Below, in pieces: positions 1-8,117 of a stretch of 58,445 nucleotides of DNA; within the stretch, counting starts at the first letter, position 1, and each line of letters starts with the position of its first letter. The notes beneath the pieces were generated by a model that did no database searches, was not told the DNA's origin, and saw only the letters and a program-made list of their open reading frames with translations. The stretch is from Sinorhizobium fredii USDA 205 (GTDB lineage: Bacteria > Pseudomonadota > Alphaproteobacteria > Rhizobiales > Rhizobiaceae), in contig NZ_AUTC01000148.1 in assembly GCF_001461695.1 (NCBI RefSeq), forward strand, positions 1 to 58,445, written 5' to 3'. The translations under genes and the position numbers were made by a program.

Positions 1-149
1 TCTACGACCGTGTCGTCGACGTCTGCGAGGAGCTGGTGAAGTTCACTTTGCTCACCCGCGATGGCTCCAGCTACCTGACAGATCGATACAGCGAGCGGAG
101 GGAAGACGCCGCGAAGCTTGAGAAGCGGGTGTCGCTGAAGTCAGTTTGA
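1..149 (+). CDS. C-terminal end of an unidentified protein (5' truncated by window edge)
   Basis: The reading frame that begins at base 3 is open from the window edge and ends at TGA 147-149, giving the last 48 residues of a protein. The tail is charged (…RYSERREDAAKLEKRV…) and predicted helical. I recognise no domain. It runs in the same direction as the HAD gene that follows 67 bases later, so the two might be co-transcribed. The call rests only on the open frame and its plausible codon use. Confidence 0.45.
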   Translation, partial: YDRVVDVCEELVKFTLLTRDGSSYLTDRYSERREDAAKLEKRVSLKSV

Positions 150-216
150 CTCGGGGACGGATGACCAGTGCAATTGCCATGTCGCTAAGCCGACGAGTCA
201 AACAAAGAGGAACTAT

Positions 217-1053
217 ATGAGCAAAGCTCTGCGCACAGCGATCATTTACGATTTCGACGGCACATTGGCTAAGGGGAATCTTCAGGAGACCAGCTTTATT
301 CCCAAGGTCGGAATGACGACAAAGGACTTCTGGGACGAGGTCAAAGCCCGGACGCGTCAGCACGACGCAGATGAAATACTCGTCTACATGCATCTGATGC
401 TGCAAAAGTCGCGCGAGATGAATGCCCCCATTACCGTGAATGACCTACGCAAACATGGCAAGGATGCGCCACTATTTCCCGGCTTGGCGGACGGCTCTTG
501 GTTTAACCGGATCAATTCGTTTGCCTCTGACAACGGATTGGAACTTGAACACTACATCGTTTCGTCAGGCATCCACGAGATGATAGAGGGTTGCGCCATT
601 CGTAGTTACTTTCACCGCATCTTCGCGTCGAAATTCATCTACGAAAATGACGTCGCCGCTTGGCCGGGCGTGGGTATCAATTATACGACAAAGACCCAGT
701 ATCTGTTCCGCATAAACAAGGGTATCGACAATCATTGGAATAACGAAGCGGTTAATCAGTACATGCCAGAGCAGGACCGACCGATTCCCTTCGATCGGAT
801 GATCTTCCTCGGAGACGGAGACACTGATATTCCCACGATGAAAATGCTGACCTACCAGGGTGGGCATTCGGTCGCAGTGTACGATCAAGACCGGTCGGAG
901 CGGGACCTCTCAAAAATACACCGCCTCATCTCGGATGGTCGTGCCGACTTTGTCGCGCCCGCCAGCTACGAGGAGAAGTCCCAGCTAGATATTATCATCA
1001 AGGGCATTCTCGGGCGCATTGCTCGCAATCATGGGCAAAGCCTCAGGGAGTAG
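217..1053 (+). CDS. HAD-superfamily phosphatase
   Basis: This 278-residue protein is a haloacid-dehalogenase-fold hydrolase, probably a cytoplasmic phosphatase. Motif I is DFDGT at residues 12-16, where the first Asp is the nucleophile and the second the general acid. The SSG at 116-118 fits motif II, a lysine near 159-168 fits motif III, and GDGDTD at 199-204 is motif IV, which binds Mg2+. About 70 residues between motifs I and II form a helical cap, like that of phosphoserine-phosphatase-type HADs. A purine-rich stretch (AAAGAGGAAC) precedes the ATG. The substrate cannot be read from the sequence. It stands beside a cluster with two metallophosphoesterases, so the locus is rich in phosphate-removing enzymes, but it is on the opposite strand and need not belong to that system. 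Confidence 0.85.
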   Translation: MSKALRTAIIYDFDGTLAKGNLQETSFIPKVGMTTKDFWDEVKARTRQHDADEILVYMHLMLQKSREMNAPITVNDLRKHGKDAPLFPGLADGSWFNRINSFASDNGLELEHYIVSSGIHEMIEGCAIRSYFHRIFASKFIYENDVAAWPGVGINYTTKTQYLFRINKGIDNHWNNEAVNQYMPEQDRPIPFDRMIFLGDGDTDIPTMKMLTYQGGHSVAVYDQDRSERDLSKIHRLISDGRADFVAPASYEEKSQLDIIIKGILGRIARNHGQSLRE

Positions 1054-1287
1054 TGAGGCAACGACCGACTTGGCTGACTAGCCGCTCTCGCAGGCCGAAG
1101 CGTTGACTCGTCTTGGTAGAGGGGTTAGGAGCGTCGCGCTCGACAACATCCTCGCCGAGCGACTACGTGTACTAGCGCTATAGCACTGCGACGTTGGTTT
1201 ACTTAGCAGCCTTCCAAGCATGGTTCGTCTACTATAGTCGCATGCTTGGCGCGATACATGACCGATTTGGGCCACAGTGGGGAAATG

Positions 1288-2052
1288 TTAGATTTCAATA
1301 ACAAGACCCGGATCGAACCCTGTACTCTCCCCTGGATAACCTCGAGCATTCGAGACAACCCGTGTATCGCCAACCAGGTAGTCGCTACGGTGATGGACGT
1401 GTCCGTGCACCCACAGCGTTGGTCCGTCCTCCTTGATCAGGTCATCCAAATCCGAAGCATAGCAAGCCGAAAGCGGATCATGTCGAAACTCGGCGGCAAT
1501 CGAGCGAGGAGATGGCGCATGATGCGTGACGACCACGGTCTTCCGGCCCGTACGTTCACGGAGTTCGGCAGCGATGTAGTCCCTGGTCTCGACGTGCTGC
1601 CTGTACGCATGGATTGGCTTGAACCTGCAATATGGCGTCTTTGAAAACTTGATCTTCTTGAAGTCGTTCATCCCGCTTTCGGCATACGACATGCTGACCC
1701 CGGGATTTCGTCCGAAAAGCCGGAAATCGGTCCATAGAGTCCCGCCGACGAACCGGACGTCGCCGATCTCAACCGCATCGTTTTCCAGGAAATGAAGATG
1801 CGGGTGGAACCTCGCGGCTTCGCGGGCTTCCAGAATGCCTGACTGCAGGCAAGCCCCGTAGAACTCGTGGTTGCCTGAGACGAAAACAACTGGGAGGTCG
1901 GGCGCGAATTTGGCCAGCCAGTCGATGCTGGGAACCACACCTTTCGTAAGTACGTCCCCTGCGCATACCAATACGTCGACGTCGTCCGGCGGCAACTCTT
2001 CAAATGGCCATCCGAATTCCAAGTGGAGATCGGAAACGATCCAGATTCGCAT
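1288..2052 (-). CDS. Calcineurin-like metallophosphoesterase (full length)
   Basis: The 254-residue protein has the full set of metallophosphoesterase motifs: DLH at 8-10, GD at 32-33, GNHE at 60-63, a histidine pair in VVVTHHAPS and GHVHH near the C-terminus. These bind a dinuclear metal centre and hydrolyse phosphomonoesters or diesters. No signal peptide is visible, so it should be cytoplasmic. It is the last gene of a minus-strand operon, 115 bases after the unknown 347-residue protein. The N-terminal half is clearly homologous to the half-length protein at 5147-5452 in the same operon. The substrate is unknown; nucleic acids, nucleotides and phosphoproteins are all possible. Confidence 0.85.
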   Translation of the reverse strand: MRIWIVSDLHLEFGWPFEELPPDDVDVLVCAGDVLTKGVVPSIDWLAKFAPDLPVVFVSGNHEFYGACLQSGILEAREAARFHPHLHFLENDAVEIGDVRFVGGTLWTDFRLFGRNPGVSMSYAESGMNDFKKIKFSKTPYCRFKPIHAYRQHVETRDYIAAELRERTGRKTVVVTHHAPSPRSIAAEFRHDPLSACYASDLDDLIKEDGPTLWVHGHVHHRSDYLVGDTRVVSNARGYPGESTGFDPGLVIEI

Positions 2053-2167
2053 TCATGTATCCTTTGTCGTGCCGACCCATCGCAGCGGATGGGTGCCGAA
2101 GGAACCGCGCTTTCGGACGCGTGCGGTCGATCCCAATTCCGTCCGCGCCTTCCAATTGACGCAGGTC

Positions 2168-3211
2168 CTATTTGGAGAGAAACGGATGGCGAGGCAGGTA
2201 TCGAACCGCGAACGCCCGCCTCATTTCCATGGCAAGCGGGTCGTAAAGCAAGCGGAGCGACCGTTTAATTTCATCCGGTGGAAGCCACCCGTCCTGAAGA
2301 CGCCATCGGCGGCAGAACAGCGCATCCAGGTCATACCGATGGAAACGTTCCAGCATGACCCGGATTTCGTCGTTCGTTCTCGGCTCGGCTCGATGCTTCA
2401 CCTCGAGCGCATACCGCTCGGAGACTTCGTCGTCGGTTACCAATGCGATCGTTTCGATCTCGGCGGCAATGTCTGCAGGAACGCTCTCCAGCGCCGAACT
2501 GCATGCGGTAAGGAAGCGGTCGTCCCGAGTGAAATCGATCCCCCATTCGGGCGGATCGTCACGCCACAAGATCGTTTCCGCGGCCTCGGTCCACCGCCCG
2601 TCAATGACTAGCCCCAGACTTCGAAAAGCGCTGAACGCTTCGGGTGCCAGGTAAGCTGGACCGCAACCGTGCGAGGCACGGATGTTTGGCCTGGAGCGCC
2701 CCGTCGGACTTGGCTGCCCTCGTGAACCGGCGAAATGACGGTAACCGAGAAGGTTGCTCTGCGCAGCGACCCAAACGACTGCGGTCGCTACGTCATCCCA
2801 GCGTGGTAGGACTTCAGGTATTTCCGGTTCAGCGATCGGTATTGCTCCGCCAAATATCGTCCTTGCCTGTCCGAGTGCCGCCAACGCTTCGCAACCAACC
2901 TCGTACGCTGTGATAGAGAGGTGGTCCCACGCGACGGAAGGATCGCCGGGCAGATTGTCCGCAAGAAACTCGATGACCGGCGCGGTCCACGTTGGGGCGC
3001 TCGGTCGATCGAGGCGACCTCCGGACGTCTCGAGCTGCGGTACGGTGGTCGATCGCCGTTTCTCATCGCCACGCTTAGGTCCACCGACCGAGATGCGGCG
3101 TCCAAGGGGTGTGAAACCAGCGTTGTCGAGCGCCTCTCCCAAGGAGCCTGGCAATGCCGTTTTCGACTTGGCGCTTCGGCCGTTGCAAGGTCGCTTTGCT
3201 TTTGCCATCAC
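2168..3211 (-). CDS. Unknown protein, partner of the AAA+/M41 protease
   Basis: The 347-residue protein matches no family I know. The first ~75 residues are basic and probably disordered (many Lys, Arg, Gly, Pro). The rest alternates helical stretches rich in Trp and acidic residues, with several conserved-looking Trp-Asp pairs. It has no signal peptide or membrane segment. Its ATG overlaps the stop of the AAA+/M41 protease by four bases (ATGA at 3208-3211), which suggests translational coupling and a fixed stoichiometry with the protease. It could be an adaptor, substrate or effector for the protease, but this is inference from position only. Confidence 0.7.
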   Translation of the reverse strand: MMAKAKRPCNGRSAKSKTALPGSLGEALDNAGFTPLGRRISVGGPKRGDEKRRSTTVPQLETSGGRLDRPSAPTWTAPVIEFLADNLPGDPSVAWDHLSITAYEVGCEALAALGQARTIFGGAIPIAEPEIPEVLPRWDDVATAVVWVAAQSNLLGYRHFAGSRGQPSPTGRSRPNIRASHGCGPAYLAPEAFSAFRSLGLVIDGRWTEAAETILWRDDPPEWGIDFTRDDRFLTACSSALESVPADIAAEIETIALVTDDEVSERYALEVKHRAEPRTNDEIRVMLERFHRYDLDALFCRRWRLQDGWLPPDEIKRSLRLLYDPLAMEMRRAFAVRYLPRHPFLSK

Positions 3212-5136
3212 GTGGCCGCCCTCTTGGCTAAACTCACTGTCGGTCGTCGATGTCTGTCTAGGATTTCGAAGACCTCATCCCCAGACACCATGGTTGACTC
3301 CATCAGCCGTTCGACGATGGCATCCAGAGCGATCCGCCACGTCCGAATTGCGGACTTCGCGCGCTCGAACTCGCTTTGCAAGACCGTGTGAACGTGTCTC
3401 CGAAATTCCGGATTGTATGTGCGCAATCGCTCTAGTTGGACCTGATCTTCGACGACGAGGGTATGCCCCATGCCGAGACCTCCCTCGAGAATTGTCGCTA
3501 GCTCGGTTGCCCTGTTGAGGTCTGCGGTTTCAGAGCCCGAAGAGCCGTCTGAAAATGACCCGAAGATTTCCAGTTCGGCAGCTATTCCGCCGAGGCACAC
3601 GGCGATCGCGTTGCGATAGTCGGCACTTGTCATTGGCCGATCGCCGGTTTGACCGTAGTGAACGTAGCCCAGTCCACTGCGTTTCCCTTCGATCCTGTAG
3701 CGCGAAATCCTGACCTCGCTCACGCGCCCGTAGCCGATTTCGAATGCCACGATAGCGTGACCTGCCTCGTGAACGGCAAGCGAGCGCAGAAACTCCTCCG
3801 GCAGCTCCGTTACCCTCGGCAATTGCTCGATGATGTGATCTCCCGAAAGGACTTCCACACGCCGCCGCGCCACCCGCTTGGCATCCCGGACGAGTTGTTC
3901 GATGTCGGCACCCGACATGCCATTTGTCGCCATGCCGAACTTCTCGGCCTGGGACTGATCCAGCTCAAGGCCGCTGTGGAATGCCAGGATCGATATCCGT
4001 GACCTCGCATCAGGAAGCGCAATTTCGATTTGCCGATCCAGCCGCCCTGGCCGCCGGATCGCGGGATCGAGTTGGTCGGGATAATTGCAGGCTCCGATCA
4101 CAACGACGCCCTCGCGACGATCGAAACCATCCAGAAGCTGCAGGAACCCCGCCATCGTGGCTCGTAAATAGCCGCGGTTTCGATCCGCCTCTGTCCGATC
4201 GCCGAATGTATCGACCTCGTCGACGAACAATATTGACGGCGCTTTCTCCTTCGCCTCGGCAAAGGAAGCCCGCATGGCTTTCAAGTGACTGTCGAGCGCG
4301 CCTGCTTCCTGCCATTCAGAAACCGAACCGTAAATGATCGGCACTTGGCAGGAATTGGCGAGCGCGCTCACAAACATCGTCTTTCCGACACCTGGAGGTC
4401 CGGAAAGCAAGACCCCATTGTCGACATCGCTCCATGGGAGAACACCCGCCTTGTAGTCGGCGAGGTCTTTCGCAAGATTGGTTCCCCATTCCAGCGCAGG
4501 TCCGTATCCGTGCATGTCGGCAAGTGTCGGTCCCAACGGTTTAGCGACCTCGGGCGTGGGTTTCGCCGGCACGCGCGAATGAGTTCGCAATCTCTCCAGG
4601 GCAAGCATGGGATGACGGCGATCCTGAAAAGCCTTGACCAATCGGGGCCAGGGCTCCGACAGAAGTAGGTCGACGTCCCGGTCAGATAGCGGCAGACCGG
4701 CACGTCGAAGCGCGGCCTCTGCATGTCGCCTCGTCCGCGGCTTCAAATCCAAAATCGCGTCGGAAAACAGTCTCTCGTCGTCGTCGAGATTGTAGTCGGG
4801 CGGAGCGATGAAGATCGCTCTTTTGTTTTTATGAGCCTCCATCTCATCGCGAAATGACCGGTCCTTCCATTCGTAGGCGTAGGATGTGAACTCCCGGAAC
4901 GTCCAGATGCCGGCGGCGAAAGCCTCCACCGCTTCCGCATAGACCGGGTAGTAGAAATCATCCTTGGCTCGAAGGGTCACAATGAATTTGGAATGCGATA
5001 TGTTCCAAGCCCGGAGTGACGCCGCGACCCCGCAGTACGCCATGAAAACGGGCAACGTGACAGTCGTATTGCGGACCTGCGTATCCGTCTTCCAAGGCAC
5101 ACGTGTGCGTTTGGCGGAACGTGTTGTTGTCGGCAT
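3208..5136 (-). CDS. Soluble AAA+ ATPase with M41 (FtsH-like) zinc-protease domain
   Basis: The start at 5136 (MPTTTRS…) is chosen because GAGGAAAG lies just upstream; an in-frame start at 5172 lacks this. The 642-residue product has a ~215-residue N-terminal region of unknown type and an AAA+ module: Walker A GPPGVGKT near 246-253, Walker B ILFVDEVD near 302-309, and the second region of homology with RRPGRLDR. A C-terminal M41 domain follows, with HEAGH near 456-460 and a likely third zinc ligand Asp in SETADLNRAT near 539. FtsH family members have N-terminal membrane helices. None is visible here, so this would be a soluble unfoldase-protease. It is embedded in a tightly coupled operon of phosphoesterase and unknown genes, which argues for a specialised role rather than housekeeping FtsH. 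Confidence 0.88.
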   Translation of the reverse strand: MPTTTRSAKRTRVPWKTDTQVRNTTVTLPVFMAYCGVAASLRAWNISHSKFIVTLRAKDDFYYPVYAEAVEAFAAGIWTFREFTSYAYEWKDRSFRDEMEAHKNKRAIFIAPPDYNLDDDERLFSDAILDLKPRTRRHAEAALRRAGLPLSDRDVDLLLSEPWPRLVKAFQDRRHPMLALERLRTHSRVPAKPTPEVAKPLGPTLADMHGYGPALEWGTNLAKDLADYKAGVLPWSDVDNGVLLSGPPGVGKTMFVSALANSCQVPIIYGSVSEWQEAGALDSHLKAMRASFAEAKEKAPSILFVDEVDTFGDRTEADRNRGYLRATMAGFLQLLDGFDRREGVVVIGACNYPDQLDPAIRRPGRLDRQIEIALPDARSRISILAFHSGLELDQSQAEKFGMATNGMSGADIEQLVRDAKRVARRRVEVLSGDHIIEQLPRVTELPEEFLRSLAVHEAGHAIVAFEIGYGRVSEVRISRYRIEGKRSGLGYVHYGQTGDRPMTSADYRNAIAVCLGGIAAELEIFGSFSDGSSGSETADLNRATELATILEGGLGMGHTLVVEDQVQLERLRTYNPEFRRHVHTVLQSEFERAKSAIRTWRIALDAIVERLMESTMVSGDEVFEILDRHRRPTVSLAKRAAT

Positions 5137-5146
5137 TGCTCTTTCC

Positions 5147-5452
5147 TCAAAAATTCGTGGGTATAATTGCACGACGGCTCAACACGTGGACGTTAGGGAA
5201 GCGATCGGAAGCAGTGTCCAGCGCTTCTCGCAGCCCCTCGACGATTGAACTGCGATAGTACTCGTGATTGCCGGGGACCAAAATTACCGGCATCGACCGA
5301 GAGACATGTTCGCCAAGGTAGCGGACGGTCTTTGCAGGACCGCCGTCGCAGATGTCACCCGCACAAATGCAGACGTCGGCTGCGGGAACCTCCAAGGGAG
5401 TGACCTTCTCGTCGAACTCGGTGTGGAGGTCTGAAAAAATCCACGCTTTCAT
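5147..5452 (-). CDS. Half-length metallophosphoesterase
   Basis: The 101-residue product begins MKAWIFSDLH and keeps the N-terminal metallophosphoesterase motifs DLH, AGD and GNHEYY. It then stops at the ATG-proximal Shine-Dalgarno of the AAA+/M41 gene. The paralogue at 1288-2052 continues for another ~150 residues that contain the remaining metal-binding histidines (THH and GHVHH). The C-terminal half is therefore missing and catalysis as a monomer is unlikely. Its ATG overlaps the stop of the preceding gene (ATGA, 5449-5452), so translation seems preserved. It may be a deletion remnant or a non-catalytic metal- or ligand-binding subunit. Confidence 0.7.
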   Translation of the reverse strand: MKAWIFSDLHTEFDEKVTPLEVPAADVCICAGDICDGGPAKTVRYLGEHVSRSMPVILVPGNHEYYRSSIVEGLREALDTASDRFPNVHVLSRRAIIPTNF

Positions 5453-5883
5453 GACCGCCTCGCGCCTCGTTTGTTCCAATAGTCGGGATCAACGCGAGTA
5501 CCCAGCCGATACCACCGCGACATAGTCCGAGCGATTTCGCGTTCGGAATCGAGATAGAAGAGCTGGCTAGACAACGCGGCCCTTCCATCGCCAATTGAAG
5601 GGTGACCCAACGTGCGGCCGATCAAACACGGAACGGGCCGTTGCACGATCGCCCAGCTGTTGATCGCCACCGCTGGCAGAGCTCCGACATCGTCGATACT
5701 GTTCGACGCCTCAAGGTCATCCGCGAGTGACCTTAGCGTCGCTGCAAGACTTGCTGGCGACATCCCAAACCATCTCCCAAAAACCGAATCAGCGTGATCG
5801 CCCACAGCGAGTTCCCTTTTGATATTCAGTAAGACTTCATTTGAGACAATAACTTGATTCTCTGAAGTATTGAAAGACCTCAT
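5449..5883 (-). CDS. DUF6634-like protein
   Basis: This 144-residue protein has the pattern I associate with the rhizobial DUF6634 family: a helical LAATLRSLADDLEA segment, a central RPVPCLIGRTLGHPSIGDG block and a C-terminal ARTMSRWYRLGT motif. The family name is from memory and should be confirmed. It is the first gene of the minus-strand operon and overlaps the half metallophosphoesterase by four bases. The ATG has no strong Shine-Dalgarno sequence. The gene faces the twin-HTH regulator across only 45 bases, so both promoters must share that spacer and its AT-rich upstream tract. Function unknown. Confidence 0.6.
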   Translation of the reverse strand: MRSFNTSENQVIVSNEVLLNIKRELAVGDHADSVFGRWFGMSPASLAATLRSLADDLEASNSIDDVGALPAVAINSWAIVQRPVPCLIGRTLGHPSIGDGRAALSSQLFYLDSEREIARTMSRWYRLGTRVDPDYWNKRGARRS

Positions 5884-5928
5884 AAGCGATTTGTTGACTT
5901 TTTTTTCCGAGACCGGCTTCTCCGATGC

Positions 5929-6519
5929 ATGAAGACACCGACCTCAGCCGACGCGCTCCGGGTGGCGCGCTCCCTTCTTGGTCTCTCCCAGCGGGAGGCC
6001 GCGGCGGCTGCGGGAATGACGCAGAAGTCTCTTTCGGCAGCGGAAAGCGGGAAGAATTCGCTTCTTGAGACGAATTTGCAGCTCATCAAATTCTACGAGG
6101 GACGCGGGATAGAATTTTTGGGAGAGGCACGCATCGGGAGGGAAATCGCCAGTGCTGGCGCGCGCTTTCGGGGACCGCCCGGCCCGGGCTCGGACCTCTC
6201 CGAAACGTCCAAGTTTCACAGCACGACCTATGGAGTGTCCTTTCTGGCGGCGCGAAGCTTGCTCAACTGGGAGCAGGCTCACGTCGCCGAAAAGAGCGGG
6301 CTTCCACTCAAAACCATACGGGCGCTCGAACGTGGCGCGATGTGGTCCGACGCGGCGGCGCAGTTGCGGACATTCTATGAGGCCATGGGCGTTCGTTTTA
6401 CCGGCTGGGGAGATGTCGACACGGGGCGGTTTTATCGAGTCGGCGTGAGGTGGGCAGCGCCGGGGTCCCCGAACCTTTCAGAAGAGGCGGTACCGAATGG
6501 CGACGGTGTTGACGGCTGA
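5929..6519 (+). CDS. Regulator with two tandem XRE-type HTH domains
   Basis: The 196-residue protein carries two Cro/C1-type helix-turn-helix units, at about residues 7-62 (RVARSLLGLSQREAAAAAGM) and 102-157 (LLNWEQAHVAEKSGLPLKTI), each followed by a short GVRF-type strand. It should bind DNA as a pseudo-dimer. It lies divergent to the DUF6634/metallophosphoesterase/AAA-M41 operon with a 45-base spacer, so repression of that operon and itself is likely. Its last 23 bases overlap the next HTH gene, implying co-translation. Confidence 0.8.
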   Translation: MKTPTSADALRVARSLLGLSQREAAAAAGMTQKSLSAAESGKNSLLETNLQLIKFYEGRGIEFLGEARIGREIASAGARFRGPPGPGSDLSETSKFHSTTYGVSFLAARSLLNWEQAHVAEKSGLPLKTIRALERGAMWSDAAAQLRTFYEAMGVRFTGWGDVDTGRFYRVGVRWAAPGSPNLSEEAVPNGDGVDG

Positions 6520-6778
6520 TATGATACGGGCGGCCCGCGCGCTGCTGGGGTGGAGCCAGATTGAGCTCGCGCGCAGGTCGGGTGTTTCGCAGAAGGCGCT
6601 CAGCGACTTCGAGCGCAACAAGAGACCGCTGACCGCCTATACCAGCGGAAAGCTGCGGGAGGTCATCGAGGCTAACAACGTTCAGTTTATCGCCGAGAAT
6701 GACAAACGAAACGAACTCATCGGTGCCGGTGTCCGTTGGCGTTCGAAAAGCGGCTCCCTTCACATCAAAATTGTCTAG
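6497..6778 (+). CDS. Single-domain XRE-type HTH regulator
   Basis: The 93-residue protein is one Cro/C1-type HTH (MIRAARALLGWSQIELARRS near 9-28, then VSQKALSDFERNKR) with a C-terminal strand containing GAGVRWR. It resembles each half of the preceding double-HTH protein, including the C-terminal block, so the pair looks like products of duplication. The start lies inside the end of the preceding gene (overlap 6497-6519). The two proteins may form one regulatory complex. Confidence 0.8.
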   Translation: MATVLTADMIRAARALLGWSQIELARRSGVSQKALSDFERNKRPLTAYTSGKLREVIEANNVQFIAENDKRNELIGAGVRWRSKSGSLHIKIV

Positions 6779-7056
6779 GGATTCCGCCTACCGCCTTCCG
6801 TCCCGGTTCGATGCCACGGATGCCGCATCCCCGCTCGTGGCCTCCGGCAGACGTCTCACCTATCCTGGCTCAACCAGCGCGGATTCAATCTCCAATGAGC
6901 CAGAGTGGCTGTTGATTAGCGCGACGATGCTGTAGACTTCGTGCTGATCACGAGAGAAAGCGGAGACCTTCTCGCTTTATCCTGGCCTCTCTCCGGCAAA
7001 AGCGCGAACAAGCGGATGCTGCCCAAGTCGCTGCCCAGCTGCTTATGGGGAAATGA

Positions 7057-7260
7057 CTCATCCGCGGAAATCCTGGCGTTCCGATAGGAGTCGAACCAGC
7101 GACCAGTGCGAAGAACACCGAATGGGCGCTTTCCATACCAAAAGTTATCAATGTCGCGGTTACCCGGGCCCGCCGCCTGCACATCGTTGGCAACCGTGCC
7201 AATGGGTATCAAAAAGAAATCCGCGATCGGTGGATGCTAGGTCCAGGTCGCGATGGTTGA
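7057..7260 (+). pseudogene. Remnant of a superfamily-1 helicase C-terminus
   Basis: The frame is open from 7057 and ends at TGA 7258-7260. It encodes a segment like the last helicase motif of DNA2/UvrD-type enzymes: residues corresponding to KVINVAVTRARRLHIVGNR. The VTRAR block matches motif VI (arginine finger), and the following hydrophobic strand is typical. The upstream frame is closed by TGA at 7054 and the neighbouring frames show no matching ATPase motifs, so only the tail of a once larger gene remains. It was too short for routine ORF listing. It suggests that the island lost DNA next to the tRNA. Confidence 0.6.
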
Positions 7261-7893
7261 TAGACGAAGGCGCGGGGATCGAGATGTTCAATTCGCCGCA
7301 AATAAACGACCCGCGCTTCGTACCGTTTGAGTCGACTCCCAAGCGGGTAGCCTTTCCGGTCTCATGGAGCGGCCGGCTACAACGTCCGCGGTTTGGACGG
7401 AGACAGGCCCGGAAGAACCTCGCCCGGAGCAATTCCAATGCATTGGCTTGAGATTTGGGGTATGTTTGGAGTTGACCGTGATGCATCCGCGCGGGCGGCG
7501 CAGCCGGCCTGTGGTGACGGCTAACAAAAGCGAAAAGCGGCGAACTGATAGCCAATCGCTCCTCCCATACTTCCCAATTGTTCCATACAAGGGACGGGAC
7601 CTGATTTGTCGACCGTTCCGTTGACCAAACCGCTGGAGCTCTGCGAGTAGATTCCCGCCTAGCCGCCGCAGGACGGCGCGGTTCGAACCGTCGCTCGAGC
7701 GGTCAAGCGACGTTCCAAGGCCGAAACAGCTCGGCGGATCGCGGGAGGGACCAATCCAGCGGTCAACTAAGTGTTTGAAAACACCGTTCATTTCCTGTAA
7801 AATATACCGGACAGAAGGCTATATAGAGCCGTCATTCTGTCGACCAAGGGAAACCGGCGATACGGGCCGCACGGAACAAATCCCTGGAAAAAG
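7261..7893. other. 633-base stretch without a convincing gene
   Basis: All frames here are short or have poor codon use. No integrase, IS end or RNA gene was recognised. It lies between the helicase remnant and the 3' end of the tRNA gene and probably consists of decayed accessory DNA. An AT-rich patch at about 7780-7830 precedes the tRNA terminus. Confidence 0.5.
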
Positions 7894-7969
7894 TGGTGGG
7901 CCCGGAGGGACTCGAACCCCCAACCAAGCGGTTATGAGCCGCCGGCTCTAACCATTGAGCTACAGGCCC
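7894..7969 (-). tRNA. tRNA with CAU anticodon, probably tRNA-Ile2
   Basis: The minus strand folds into a complete 76-base cloverleaf. The 7-bp acceptor stem is GGGCCTG/CGGGCCC, the D stem GCTC/GAGC, and the anticodon stem GGCGG/CCGCT with loop CTCATAA. The T arm holds TTCGAGT, and the 3' CCA is encoded at 7894-7896. The anticodon CAU could be Met or lysidine-modified Ile2. The G-rich acceptor and overall similarity to E. coli ileX favour Ile2. The accessory region begins immediately after its 3' end, which makes it a possible integration site. Confidence 0.93.
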
Positions 7970-8117
7970 TGCCGGTCGTCCGGCCGCCGCGAACCAATGG
8001 CAATTCGCAGGCTCGAATGCCTCTAGCGGAAAACCTTTTTGCCGACAAGCCATTGCCGCAATGCCTACACAATCGATAAGCATGGATTTGACGGATAACA
8101 ACCGGAGAGTAACATCC

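Noticed and set aside
7083..7105. T-arm-like sequence (…GTCGAACCAGCGACC) suggesting a second tRNA fragment or att site
   Set aside because: The arms do not pair over five bases and the sequence is explained by the helicase remnant's frame.
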